Assembly: GCF_000466985.1 (NCBI RefSeq)
Contig: NZ_BATC01000005.1
Coordinates: 32,203-96,202, forward strand
Source of the DNA: Brevundimonas abyssalis TAR-001
GTDB lineage: Bacteria > Pseudomonadota > Alphaproteobacteria > Caulobacterales > Caulobacteraceae
Reading direction: 5' to 3'
DNA: 64,000 nt
Of the stretch, positions 1 through 9,529 are shown in pieces (position 1 is the first letter of the stretch; each line of letters begins with the position of its first letter). Both the position numbers and the translations under genes were made by a program. The notes under the pieces were generated by a model. That model worked only from the letters and a program-made list of their open reading frames with translations. It did no database searches and was not told the DNA's origin.

Positions 1-2
1 AC

Positions 3-1082
<1,080 letters not shown>

Positions 1083-1223
1083 GGCGACCGGTGCGGCGCG
1101 GGGTCATTCCCGCGTGATCTCTGTTTTCAATCCGAGCGGTTTTTGCCATAGGCTGGCCCATCGGCGCGGGCGTCCCGCCGATTCCATCCCGATGAAGGGC
1201 CCGAAAGCCCAGGAAGGCGCGCC

Positions 1224-2303
1224 GTGGCGTTTCGCGACGGACCGTTTGATAATCTGAAGGCTCCGCTGACCTGGGTGTCAGCAGGGGTTGTCGTCGTCGC
1301 CATGATCGTGGCGGTGGTGCTTCTCATCGCCAACGGCCGTGATGTGGAGTCCGGCGAGTACGGCGCCGCGCGCGCCGGCGCCGACGCCGTGGCCGCGCCT
1401 GTGGGCGGCGTCCTCGCCGCCCCGGTGCGGTGGGCGGGGCAGGCCAGCGACTATGTGCGCGGCTATTTCTTCGCGGTGTCCGAGAACCGTCGTCTGCGCG
1501 CCGAGCTGGCTGAGCTGGAGCCCTGGCGTGACCAGGCCATCGCGCTCAAGAACGTCAACGCTCGCTACGAAGCCATGCTGGGTCTGCGGGTCGAGCCGCC
1601 AGTGGAGATGGTCACCGCCCGTTCGGTGTCGGAGTCCCGCGGCCCCTTCGTCAACGCCCGTCTGATCGACGTGGGCCAGGCCGCCGGCGTGCGCGTCGGC
1701 AATCCGGTCATCAACGAGCATGGTCTGGTGGGGCGTGTCGTGGGCGCCACCGGCGGGGTCAGCCGGGTCCTGCTCATCACCGACGTGTCCAGCCGGGTGC
1801 CGATCCTGGTGGACCGCACCGACGCCCGCGCCATGTTGTCGGGCGACGGCAGCGGCAATCCCCGGCTTGAATATGTGCGCGGCGAGGATTCCCTGCGTGA
1901 GGGCGACCGCATCCTGACCTCGGGCGACGGCGGCGGCATTCCGCGCGGTCTGCCCGTGGGCGTGGCCGCGCGCGGCATTGACGGCACCTGGCGGGTCAAG
2001 CTGTTCACCGATCGCGGCGCGGTCGACTATGTGCGGGTGCTGCTGTTCCAGGACTTCGCCCAGTTGGCCGATCCCGAGGCGCTCAACGCGCCGCCCCTGG
2101 CCGCGGCGGACACGGCGCCGCCGCCCGACGCCCAGACCGCCGCCCGCATCGCTGATCAGGAGGCCCGCCGCCGCGCCCGCGACGAGGAGGAAGTGCGGCG
2201 CGTGGCCGAGGCCGAGGCTCAACGCCGCCGCGAAGCCGCCGAGCAGGCGGCCGCCCGGACCGCCGCCGCCGCTCAGCCGGCGCCAGAGGAGGTTCAGGAG
2301 TGA
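1224..2303 (+). CDS. mreC: Rod shape-determining protein MreC
   Basis: Periplasmic elongasome scaffold that links MreB/MreD to PBP2. The GTG start follows an AGGAAGG ribosome site. One membrane helix (about residues 17-37) is followed by a coiled coil (about 80-115, rich in RAELAELEPWRDQA-type heptads) and the MreC beta domain. Residues after about 300 form an Ala/Arg/Glu-rich tail, probably disordered, that is longer than in many homologues. The stop overlaps the mreD start (GTGA), which suggests translational coupling. Confidence 0.95.
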   Translation: MAFRDGPFDNLKAPLTWVSAGVVVVAMIVAVVLLIANGRDVESGEYGAARAGADAVAAPVGGVLAAPVRWAGQASDYVRGYFFAVSENRRLRAELAELEPWRDQAIALKNVNARYEAMLGLRVEPPVEMVTARSVSESRGPFVNARLIDVGQAAGVRVGNPVINEHGLVGRVVGATGGVSRVLLITDVSSRVPILVDRTDARAMLSGDGSGNPRLEYVRGEDSLREGDRILTSGDGGGIPRGLPVGVAARGIDGTWRVKLFTDRGAVDYVRVLLFQDFAQLADPEALNAPPLAAADTAPPPDAQTAARIADQEARRRARDEEEVRRVAEAEAQRRREAAEQAAARTAAAAQPAPEEVQE

Positions 2304-2818
2304 GACGGGCGATGGCCGTGCGGGTCGTGGGGCCGATGCAATGGATGGTCTGGCCGGCGCTGATCGCGGTGGCCGGCACGGTGATCCTGGCCACGCCGGC
2401 GCATCTGTTCGGCCTCAGCCTGCCCGAGCCGATCCTGCCGCTGGCCCTGGCTTTCGCCTGGCCCCTGATCCGGCCGTCGGTCCTGGCGCCGCTGATGCTG
2501 CTGGCTCTGGGCCTGTTCCTCGACGTCTTCTGGTTCGCGCCCCTGGGGCTGTGGCCCCTGTCGCTGCTGGCCGTCTATGGCGTGGTTCTGGCCGGGCGCA
2601 GTCTTCTGGCGGGGCAGGACACCCGGATGCTGTTCGCCTGGTACGCGGGGTGCACCATTCTGGCCTTCATTCTGGCCTACATGATCGTCAGCCTGATGGC
2701 GGGCAATGCGCCCAGCCTTCTCGCCCTGTTCTGGCAAGTGCTGCCGACCCTGGCCCTGTTCCCCGTCGCGGGCTGGATGATCGAGCGTTTTGACGACGGG
2801 GATGTGCGTTTCCGATGA
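2300..2818 (+). CDS. mreD: Rod shape-determining protein MreD
   Basis: Polytopic inner-membrane subunit of the elongasome. The 172-residue protein is almost entirely hydrophobic, with five or six predicted helices (for example WPALIAVAGTVILATPAH and LLALGLFLDVFWFAPLGLW). The start is either the GTG overlapping the mreC stop or the ATG 12 bases later. Its stop overlaps the mrdA ATG (ATGA). Identity rests on hydrophobic profile, length and position between mreC and mrdA. Confidence 0.92.
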   Translation: MRRAMAVRVVGPMQWMVWPALIAVAGTVILATPAHLFGLSLPEPILPLALAFAWPLIRPSVLAPLMLLALGLFLDVFWFAPLGLWPLSLLAVYGVVLAGRSLLAGQDTRMLFAWYAGCTILAFILAYMIVSLMAGNAPSLLALFWQVLPTLALFPVAGWMIERFDDGDVRFR

Positions 2819-4845
2819 GCAGCGAACCGTCGATCTTCTTTTCCGACGTCAATGAGCGGCAGGGCTCGTTCCTGCGGCGCACCTTCCTGCTGGGCGGAGC
2901 CACGGCCCTTGGTCTTCTGGCGCTGGGCGGGCGGCTGGGTCAGCTCCAGGTGGTCCAGGCGGGCGAATACGCGACGCTGGCGGTCAACAACCAGTTCAAC
3001 TTCCGTCTCATTCCTCCGCCGCGCGGACGCATCCTGGACCGGGACGGCCTGGTCATCGCGGGCAACCGGCCCAGCTTCCGCGTGATGGTGGTGCGGGACG
3101 AGACGCGTGATCTGGACCAGACCCTGGATCTTCTGGGCCGGCTGCTGCCGGACACGCTGGAGCGGCGCCGCGCCATCGTGCGCGACGTCAACGCCGCGCC
3201 CCGTTTCGTTCCCGTGCCGGTCAAGAGCGACCTGACGTGGGACGAGTTCGCCCGGGTCAACCTCTACGCCAACGAACTTCCGGGCGTCATGGCCGATATG
3301 AACGAGGCCCGCTACTACCCGCACGGCGGCGTCTTCTCCCACACGGTCGGCTATGTGGCCAAGGTGTCGGATCGGGACGTGGCCGCGGTCCGCGAGCGGG
3401 GCGAGGCGGTCTCGACCCTGATGTATCACCCCGGCTTCCGCATCGGCCGCCAGGGCATCGAACGGACCCTGGACCCGGATCTGCGTGGGACCGAGGGCGG
3501 CCAGAGGGTCGAGGTGGACGCTCGTGGCCGCATCGTCGGCGAAGACGTGGAGGGCTCCGTCGCGCCGACGCCCGGCAAGGACGTCGTGCTGACGCTCGAC
3601 ACCGACGTTCAGTCCCGGGCGCTGGAGGTGTTCGGCGAGGAATCCGGCGGCTGCGTCGTCATGGACATCAGGAACGGCGACGTCCTGTGCATGATGTCGG
3701 CCCCGGCCTTTGACCCCAACCTGTTCGTCTCTGGCGTGCCCGGCAGCGTCTACCGGGCCTGGGCCGACTATGAGCGCCGGCCTCTGCTGGACAAGACCAT
3801 CTACGGCACCTTCCCGCCGGGCTCGACCTTCAAGATGACGACCGCCCTGGCGCTTCTGGACGCGGGCGTGGACCCCACCGAGCGGGTGACGTGCACCGGC
3901 GGGTATCGGTTCGGCAACCGCACGTTCCGCTGTCACAAGGCCAGCGGCCACGGCCCCCAGACCATGCACGACGCCATCAAGAACTCGTGCAACGTCTATT
4001 TCTACAGCATGTGCAATCGCGCCGGCATCGACCGCATCGCGCGCACCGCCGAGGCCCTGGGCTTCCACCGCACCTACGATTTCGGACTGACGGGCCAGCG
4101 CGAGGGCACCATGCCCTCCACGGAATGGAAACGGCACGCCTTCCGCAACAATCCCAACCCCGACGCGCGCACCTGGTATCCCGGCGAAACCCTGTCGGTG
4201 GCGATCGGGCAGGGCGCGACCGAGGTCAGCGCCCTTCAGCTGGCCGTCATGACGGCCCGCATCGCCAACGGCCGCAAGGCGATCGAGCCTCGTCTCATCA
4301 AGTCGGTGGGCGGGGTGGACCGTCCGTCCGGCGCCGCCGTTCCCGACCTGCCGTTCTCGGTTCAGCATCTGGACATCGTCCGCGCCGGCATGGCCGCCGT
4401 GGCCAATGACGTGACCGGCACGGCCTACCGGGTCAGCCAGCTGGGCCTCGGCGACATCCAGATGGCGGGCAAGACCGGCACCGCCCAGGCGCGCTCCGGC
4501 CTGCGTCGCGGCACCACCGTCGAGTGGGCCAGCCGCGACCACGGCCTGTTCGTCGCCTTCGCGCCTCATGATGCGCCCCGTTACGCCATCGCGGTCGTGG
4601 TCCAGCATGGCGGCGGCTCCCGCGTGGCCGCGGAAAAAGCGCGTGAGGTCATGCGCGTGACCCTGCTCAAGGACCCGGACATGCGCACGCGCATCGAACG
4701 ACCCCCGCCGCCCGAACCGGTCGGGCCGGTGGAGGAGGAGGATCCCGCCGCCATCGCGCCCCCGGCGCCGGCGCCCCCGCAGCCTCGACCAACGTCGGTT
4801 CCCACGGGACCCCAGCCCTATCTGCCTGAAGGCGGCGCCCAATGA
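2815..4845 (+). CDS. mrdA: Peptidoglycan D,D-transpeptidase PBP2
   Basis: Class B penicillin-binding protein that cross-links peptidoglycan during elongation, partner of RodA. It has one N-terminal membrane helix (about residues 23-45), a pedestal/dimerisation domain, and a transpeptidase domain with all three catalytic motifs: S337-TF-K340 (SxxK), S391-C-N393 (SxN) and K553-T-G (KTG). A Pro-rich tail follows residue about 620. The start overlaps mreD and the stop overlaps rodA (both ATGA), so it lies inside a tight operon. Confidence 0.96.
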   Translation: MSSEPSIFFSDVNERQGSFLRRTFLLGGATALGLLALGGRLGQLQVVQAGEYATLAVNNQFNFRLIPPPRGRILDRDGLVIAGNRPSFRVMVVRDETRDLDQTLDLLGRLLPDTLERRRAIVRDVNAAPRFVPVPVKSDLTWDEFARVNLYANELPGVMADMNEARYYPHGGVFSHTVGYVAKVSDRDVAAVRERGEAVSTLMYHPGFRIGRQGIERTLDPDLRGTEGGQRVEVDARGRIVGEDVEGSVAPTPGKDVVLTLDTDVQSRALEVFGEESGGCVVMDIRNGDVLCMMSAPAFDPNLFVSGVPGSVYRAWADYERRPLLDKTIYGTFPPGSTFKMTTALALLDAGVDPTERVTCTGGYRFGNRTFRCHKASGHGPQTMHDAIKNSCNVYFYSMCNRAGIDRIARTAEALGFHRTYDFGLTGQREGTMPSTEWKRHAFRNNPNPDARTWYPGETLSVAIGQGATEVSALQLAVMTARIANGRKAIEPRLIKSVGGVDRPSGAAVPDLPFSVQHLDIVRAGMAAVANDVTGTAYRVSQLGLGDIQMAGKTGTAQARSGLRRGTTVEWASRDHGLFVAFAPHDAPRYAIAVVVQHGGGSRVAAEKAREVMRVTLLKDPDMRTRIERPPPPEPVGPVEEEDPAAIAPPAPAPPQPRPTSVPTGPQPYLPEGGAQ

Positions 4846-5992
4846 CCGGCACAGCCCTGACGCGTCCCGGCCAGCGCGAACGCCTGCCCGTCAAGCTGGC
4901 CGAGATCGACTGGCGCCTTGTGGGCCTGCTGTGCCTCGTCGCCGGGGTCGGGGCCATGATGCTTTATTCCCTGGGCGGAACCTCGTGGGAGCCGTGGGCG
5001 GCCAACCACGTGCTCCGCGTCGGGGTTTGTGTCGTGATCATGCTGGTGCTGTCCCTGGTGAACCTCAGGATATGGTTCGCCACAGCCTATCCCATCTATT
5101 TTGCGGCTCTGGTGCTGCTCGTGGCCGTGGAGCTGTTCGGCTACACCGTGAACAACGCCAAGAGCTGGCTGGACCTGGGCGTGACCCGCATCCAGCCCTC
5201 GGAGCTCATGAAGATCGGCGTCGTCCTGGCCCTGGCGCGCTGGTACCACGGCGCCTCCGCCCAGGACGCGCGTCTGTCGTGGAAGCTGATCATCCCCGCC
5301 GCCATCATCGGCGTGCCCGTGCTGCTGGTGGCGGACCAGCCGGACCTCGGCACCGCCATGCTGATCGCCATGACGGGCGGCGCCATGATGTTCATGGCGG
5401 GACTCAGCTGGAGACTGGTCGCCGCAGCGGCCGCGGCGGCGGCGGTCGCCATTCCGCTCTTCGTCCAGTTCGTGCTGCACGAGTACCAACGCCAGCGGGT
5501 GCTGACCTTCCTGACGCCGGAGGCCGATCCTCCGGGTCGGGCTATCACATCATGCAGTCCAAGATCGCCATGGGCTCGGGCGGTTTTCTGGGCAAGGGGT
5601 TCGGCCTGGGCAGCCAGAGCCAGCTGGAGTTCCTGCCCGAAAAGCAGACCGACTTCATCTTCGCCGCCCTGGCCGAGGAGTTCGGCTTCGTCGGGTCGTT
5701 CAGCGTGCTGCTGATCTACGCCGCCATCATCGTCATCGCCCTGCGCATCGCCACCCTGTCGCACAGCCATTTCGGGCGAATGGCGGCGGCCGGGGTGACG
5801 GCGACCTTCGCCGTGTACATCCTGATCAACGGGGCCATGGTCATGGGGCTGGCGCCGGTGGTGGGGGTGCCCATGCCGCTGCTGTCCTACGGCGGCACGG
5901 TGCTGCTGACCGTGATGGTGGGCTTCGGCCTGATCCAGGCCGTACGGGTGCACCGCTATCTGGAGCTGCCCAAGGGTCGCGGACTGTTCTAG
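4842..5992 (+). CDS. rodA: Peptidoglycan glycosyltransferase RodA, interrupted by an apparent one-base deletion
   Basis: SEDS-family lipid II polymerase of the elongasome, a multi-pass membrane protein. The first frame covers about 230 residues, up to VLTFLTPEADP. The remainder (GSGYHIMQSKIAMGSGG through LPLLSYGGT to the TAG at 5990-5992) is in another frame. One base is missing around 5529-5537 (cctccgggtcggg); adding it gives a normal 383-residue RodA with the conserved SGYHIMQS and LSYGGT segments. RodA is normally essential, so a sequencing or assembly error is more likely than true loss. An ATGA overlap with mrdA shows co-translation. Confidence 0.9.
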
Positions 5993-6051
5993 AGCCTGAT
6001 CGGTTGAGGTGGAATCGTTTCGCGATTCCGCCGATGCCGTGAATCAGGCTC
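5992..6051. repeat. Intergenic nested inverted repeat 1 after rodA
   Basis: Outer arms GAGCCTGAT (5992-6000) and ATCAGGCTC (6043-6051) enclose an inner hairpin GGAATCG / CGATTCC (6011-6017 and 6023-6029). It begins at the last base of the rodA stop codon, so it may act as transcript end or mRNA stabiliser. A second element of similar design follows at once, which suggests a dispersed palindromic repeat family. Confidence 0.6.
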
Positions 6052-6063
6052 CAGATGAAAGCG

Positions 6064-6125
6064 AGAACATGATTCACGCTTCAGCCGGAACCGCGCTGCG
6101 GTTCCGCCCGAAACGATCATGTTCT
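6064..6125. repeat. Intergenic nested inverted repeat 2
   Basis: Perfect outer arms AGAACATGAT (6064-6073) and ATCATGTTCT (6116-6125) enclose a perfect inner hairpin CGGAACCGC-GCT-GCGGTTCCG (6086-6106). The double-nested architecture copies the element just upstream. No U-tract follows, so a classical terminator is less likely than a repetitive extragenic palindrome. Confidence 0.6.
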
Positions 6126-6136
6126 AGGTTGGGCGA

Positions 6137-6574
6137 ATGTCAAAGCCCGTAAAGGCCGATCCGGCCATGTTCGCCCCGTGCCCGCAGCCGGTCTCGTCTG
6201 AAAAGACCCCCGAGGAATCCGCCGCCCTGGCCGAGGGCCTGCACAAGACCGACAATCCCGCCGAATGGGCCTTCGTGCGCCTGTCGCGCCTGATCAAGGA
6301 GTTCGAGTCGCGCCTGGACCCTGATGACGAGGTCGGGGTGCGCGGCGTCGGCATGCCCGGCGACGGGGTGCTGATGATCCACGACCTGGGCTTCTGGGGC
6401 CCGGACCTGCTGATGTTCTTCGGACGTGACCCCGACGGCCAGCCGGTGACCCTGCTCCAGCACGTCAGCCGCCTGAACGTGGTCCTGTCCGCCAAGCCAA
6501 AGCCCGAACCGCAAAAGCCTGCCCGCCGCATCGGCTTCCGCCTCGACGAGATGGTGCGCGAGAAGGAAGGCTGA
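6137..6574 (+). CDS. DUF6173 family protein
   Basis: Soluble 145-residue protein of unknown function, matched by eye to the DUF6173 family. The N-terminus is variable and Pro/Ser-rich, then comes a compact alpha/beta domain (about residues 40-125) with LSRLIKEFESRLDPDDEVGV and LMIHDLGFWGPDLLMFFG. There is no signal peptide or membrane segment. It stands alone between the rodA repeats and the convergent purS gene. Confidence 0.7.
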   Translation: MSKPVKADPAMFAPCPQPVSSEKTPEESAALAEGLHKTDNPAEWAFVRLSRLIKEFESRLDPDDEVGVRGVGMPGDGVLMIHDLGFWGPDLLMFFGRDPDGQPVTLLQHVSRLNVVLSAKPKPEPQKPARRIGFRLDEMVREKEG

Positions 6575-6581
6575 ACGGACC

Positions 6582-6624
6582 GAAATCCGGGCCCGGTTGG
6601 ACGGCGTCCAACTGAACCGATTTC
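6582..6624. terminator. Possible shared terminator hairpin between convergent DUF6173 gene and purS
   Basis: Outer arms GAAATC (6582-6587) and GATTTC (6619-6624) flank an inner perfect hairpin TTGGAC-GGC-GTCCAA (6597-6611). It lies in the short gap between two convergent genes, where a bidirectional terminator is expected. There is no strong U-tract on either side. Confidence 0.35.
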
Positions 6625-6627
6625 AGC

Positions 6628-6870
6628 CTAGGCCACCTCGACGCGGTAGCTCTCGATCACGGTGTTGGCGAGCAGTGTCTCGCACATGCGCTTCACCTCC
6701 GCCTCGGGGTCGGCGACGTCGTCGGCCAGATCGAACTCGATCATCTTGCCGACGCGGGCGTTGGCGACGCCGGGCCAGCCCAGGCTGTGCAGGGCGCCTT
6801 CGACGGCCTTGCCCTGAACGTCCAGGACGCCGGGCTTGAGATAGACGTGAACCTTAACCTTGCGGGCCAT
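6628..6870 (-). CDS. purS: Phosphoribosylformylglycinamidine synthase subunit PurS
   Basis: Small subunit of the three-part FGAM synthase (PurS/PurL/PurQ), step four of purine synthesis, bridging PurL and PurQ. The 80-residue protein starts [20 protein letters not shown] and contains the family pattern GVANARVGKMIEFDL. It is of normal length. The start codon touches the purC stop (TGATG), so purC-purS form one minus-strand operon. Confidence 0.95.
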   Translation of the reverse strand: MARKVKVHVYLKPGVLDVQGKAVEGALHSLGWPGVANARVGKMIEFDLADDVADPEAEVKRMCETLLANTVIESYRVEVA

Positions 6871-7628
6871 CAGTGCAGGCCTCCCTGAATCACGGTGGGC
6901 ATGTCCTTCATGATGCCGAGACGGCGGGCGACCTCGGCATAGCTTTCGATCACATCGCCCAAATCGCGGCGGAAGCGGTCCTTGTCCAGCTTCTCGCCGC
7001 TGGTGGTGTCCCACAGGCGGCACGAATCCGGGCTGATCTCGTCGGCCAGGATGACGCGGGCGAAGTCGTTCTCCCACACCCGGCCGAACTCGATCTTGAA
7101 GTCCACCAGGGTGATGCCGACGGCGGCGAACATGCCCGACAGATAGTCGTTGATGCGCACGGTCATGGCCAGGATGTCGTCGATCTCCTGGGTTGAGGCC
7201 CAGTTGAAGGCGGTGATGTGCTCTTCGGTCACCATCGGATCGCCCAGCTCATCCTTCTTGTAATAGAATTCGATGATCGAGCGGGGCAGGGCGGTGCCTT
7301 CCTCCTGACCAAGGCGCTGGGCCAGCGAGCCGGCCACCACATTGCGGCAGACCACCTCGAGCGGAATGATCTCGACCTCGCGGATCAGCTGCTCGCGCAG
7401 GTTCAGGCGCTTGATGAAGTGATTGGCGATGCCCATGCCGCCCAGGCGGGTCATGATGAACTCGCTGATCTTGTTGTTCAGCACGCCCTTGCCTTCAAGG
7501 ATGGCCTTCTTCTGGGCGTTGAAGGCGGTGGCGTCGTCCTTGAAGTACTGGATCAGGGTGCCGGGCTCGGGTCCTTCGTAGAGGATCTTGGCCTTGCCTT
7601 CGTAAATCTTCTTGCGGTTCTTCATCAC
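6870..7628 (-). CDS. purC: Phosphoribosylaminoimidazole-succinocarboxamide synthase
   Basis: SAICAR synthetase joins CAIR and aspartate with ATP in purine synthesis. The 252-residue protein has the expected N-terminal [14 protein letters not shown], the [19 protein letters not shown] segment, and the [12 protein letters not shown] motif of the active site. The first or the second of the two starting Met codons could be used. It is the upstream gene of the purC-purS operon. Confidence 0.96.
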   Translation of the reverse strand: MMKNRKKIYEGKAKILYEGPEPGTLIQYFKDDATAFNAQKKAILEGKGVLNNKISEFIMTRLGGMGIANHFIKRLNLREQLIREVEIIPLEVVCRNVVAGSLAQRLGQEEGTALPRSIIEFYYKKDELGDPMVTEEHITAFNWASTQEIDDILAMTVRINDYLSGMFAAVGITLVDFKIEFGRVWENDFARVILADEISPDSCRLWDTTSGEKLDKDRFRRDLGDVIESYAEVARRLGIMKDMPTVIQGGLH

Positions 7629-7928
7629 GGTTCCCGTAGGGGGAGGCGGCGGCGCGAGGGCCGAAAAAACGAAAACCGCGCCGCCTCGGACCGATGAGAC
7701 GGGCCAAAGGGCTGCGCGGGCGGAATCAGGCTGGCGCCACTATAGCGCCCGGCGGTAGACTGCGCGGCGCCTATATCGCATGGGCGTGAAACGCACAAAC
7801 GCCGCAGCCCGGATGCGTCGGATTCGCAAGTGCGCCGCCTGTCCCCGGTTCCTGTTGCGTTCGCGCCGGGGCGGGCTATAGACGGCGCCGCGACCCGCCC
7901 GGGGGCGCGTCAGGAGTTGATGCTGCGA
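7629..7928. other. Intergenic region between divergent purC and the DUF1476 gene
   Basis: About 300 bases that must hold the promoters for leftward purC and the rightward DUF1476 gene. A weak AGGAG (7912-7916) lies before the rightward gene. I see no riboswitch-like structure or convincing -35/-10 pair. Confidence 0.4.
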
Positions 7929-8378
7929 ATGACCACCTTTGACGAACGTGAAAAGGGCTTCGAGAACAAGTACGCCCTGGACCAGGAACAGGAATTCAAG
8001 GCCGTCGCCCGCCGCAACAAGCTGCTGGGCCTGTGGGCGGCCGAGAAGATGGGCCTGTCGGCTGAAAGCGCCGAAACCTATGCCGCCGCCGTTGTACGCG
8101 CCGATTTCGAGCAGCCGGGCGACGACGATGTGGTGCGCAAGGTCGCCGGCGACCTGAAGGGCTCGGGCCTGACGGTCTCGGAAGGCGAACTGCGCTCCAA
8201 GATGGATGAGTTGATGTCTCACGCCCGTGAGCAGATCCGGGCCGCTAAGGCCTTCTCCGGAAAGGATAAGGGCCGCACCCGGGGGAAAGTGCGGCCCTTG
8301 GAGTTCGAGGCGCCTGGGGGGATAAGGGCGACTCGATCCTTCTTCGCGCTGTCAAAACTGTCCGCGCGAATTCAGTAA
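7929..8378 (+). CDS. DUF1476 domain-containing protein with an apparent C-terminal frameshift
   Basis: Small helical alphaproteobacterial protein; DUF1476 members have been described as inhibitory subunits of the F1-ATPase (zeta subunit), which is family knowledge. MTTFDEREKGFENKY and the following about 100 residues match. An in-frame ATG nine bases upstream (7920) is an alternative start. The family usually ends near residue 105. Here the frame runs 44 residues further, through a strong hairpin at 8268-8299. One missing base around 8241-8246 would bring the TAA at 8246-8248 into frame and give a normal 106-residue protein, so the real end is probably 8248. Confidence 0.85.
   Translation: MTTFDEREKGFENKYALDQEQEFKAVARRNKLLGLWAAEKMGLSAESAETYAAAVVRADFEQPGDDDVVRKVAGDLKGSGLTVSEGELRSKMDELMSHAREQIRAAKAFSGKDKGRTRGKVRPLEFEAPGGIRATRSFFALSKLSARIQ
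8268..8299 (+). terminator. Strong hairpin, probable terminator of the DUF1476 gene
   Basis: A perfect 11-bp stem, AAGGGCCGCAC (8268-8278) and GTGCGGCCCTT (8289-8299), has a 10-base loop. It starts 20 bases after the TAA at 8246-8248, which supports that codon as the true stop of the upstream gene. The downstream U-tract is weak. Confidence 0.6.
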
Positions 8379-8409
8379 CGCGGCTATGTCAGTTTGGTTC
8401 TGACGAAAA

Positions 8410-8987
8410 TCAGTTCGGCATCACCACAGTGTCGATGGCGTGGATCACGCCGTTGGACGCGGCCACATCGGCCATGGCGATGGTCGAGGTGCCGCCGTTC
8501 TCGTCGGTGATGACCCACTGGCCGTTGCTTTCGCGCAGGGTCAGGGTTCCGCCTTCGACGGTTTCCAGTTCGACCGAGCCGTTGTTGGCTTCGGCGCGGC
8601 TGGCGATGTCGGCGGCCGTCAGACGGCCCGGCACCACGTGATAGGTCAGGACGCCTTGCAAGGCTTCGCGCTGCTCGGGCTGCAGCAGGGCCTGCAGGTC
8701 GGCCTCGGGGATCTTGTCGAAGGCGCATTGGTCGGGGCGAAGACCGTGAAGGGCCCGGCGCCGTTCAGGGTGCCGGCCAGGTCGGCGGCGGTGACGGCTT
8801 CGACCAGGGTGCTGAACTCGGGGTTGCCCTGGGCGACCTCGACCACGGTGCCTTCCGCGGCGGGCGTGGCAGGCTGCTCGGCGGTGGTTTCGCCGGTCAT
8901 CGTGGTGTCAGCGGGTTCTTCGCTGTTGCAGGCGGACAGGGCCAGCAGGGCGGCGGCGGACACGCCGGCGATCATGAAGGTACGCAT
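8410..8987 (-). CDS. Fasciclin-domain lipoprotein, interrupted by an apparent one-base deletion
   Basis: Secreted or outer-membrane lipoprotein with one FAS1 (beta-Ig-H3/fasciclin) domain, a fold linked to adhesion. The N-terminus is a lipoprotein signal with lipobox LSAC (Cys about residue 20), followed by an acidic Thr/Ala-rich linker. FAS1 H1 (GPFTVFAPTNA) is in the first frame. The FDKIPEADLQ... section and H2 (LTYHVVPGRL) through the VIHAIDTVVMP end are in a second frame. One base missing near 8722-8727 explains the break; repair gives 192 residues. Confidence 0.85.
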
Positions 8988-9153
8988 CAGGTTTCTCTCC
9001 CAGCATCACCGCGTCGAATGGCGGCTCACAGGAGTTACTGATCGGGACCCCGAAAGGATGCGCTCGCGATCAAATAAATGTGCGCGGCGCGTGATCAGCG
9101 TCCGTCGATGAGGCTGAAAATTTCTTTCGGCCGAGCGCCGGTTTCAGGCGCTT

Positions 9154-9515
9154 TCACCACGTGCCCTGGACCCGCAAGGTGGTTCGCACGGTCCGTCCTT
9201 CGGCAGATGTGCCATCCGCGTGGATCCAGCGAAGATGGGACGCCATGCACTGAAAGACGGCCTCGTGGCGCTGGGCCGCGGGCGTGGGGTTCAGCACCTC
9301 GCAGCGCTCTGGCGACCCATCTGCGCCCACGACGCATTCCAGCAGGACCGTCGCGCCATAGAGGCGCAGACTGGCGTCCGCCGTCTGGCCGCTCCGGGAG
9401 CAGCGCTGAACCTCACGCTGGTTCATGGTCTGTTGAATAGCCGGCAGCTCCACCTCGGGACCCGCACGGCCGATTGCCCCAGCGCCACGGCGAACATCCA
9501 CAGCATCAAGGGCAT
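9154..9515 (-). CDS. Secreted TonB C-terminal-like domain protein, apparent one-base deletion
   Basis: The start ATG at 9515 has a GGGAG ribosome site and lies 15 bases after the purB stop on the same strand. It encodes a signal peptide (MPLMLWMFAVALGQSA). The mature part continues in another frame (GPEVELPAIQQTMNQREVQR to the TGA at 9154-9156). One G missing from the run at 9461-9463 explains the shift; repair gives about 120 residues. The pattern VLLECVVGADGSPERCEVLN and the TTLRVQ end resemble the TonB C-terminal fold. Four Cys may form disulfides. Function unknown. Confidence 0.6.
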
Positions 9516-9529
9516 TCAAGGCTCCCTGC

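Noticed and set aside
2677..4842. 721-codon open frame on the minus strand opposite mrdA
   Set aside because: It is an antisense shadow of a high-GC gene: no family pattern, Arg/Gly/His-rich translation, and the plus strand carries all PBP2 motifs.
5529..5540. Programmed frameshifting in rodA
   Set aside because: No slippery heptamer or downstream pseudoknot was seen, and similar one-base losses recur in many unrelated genes of the window.
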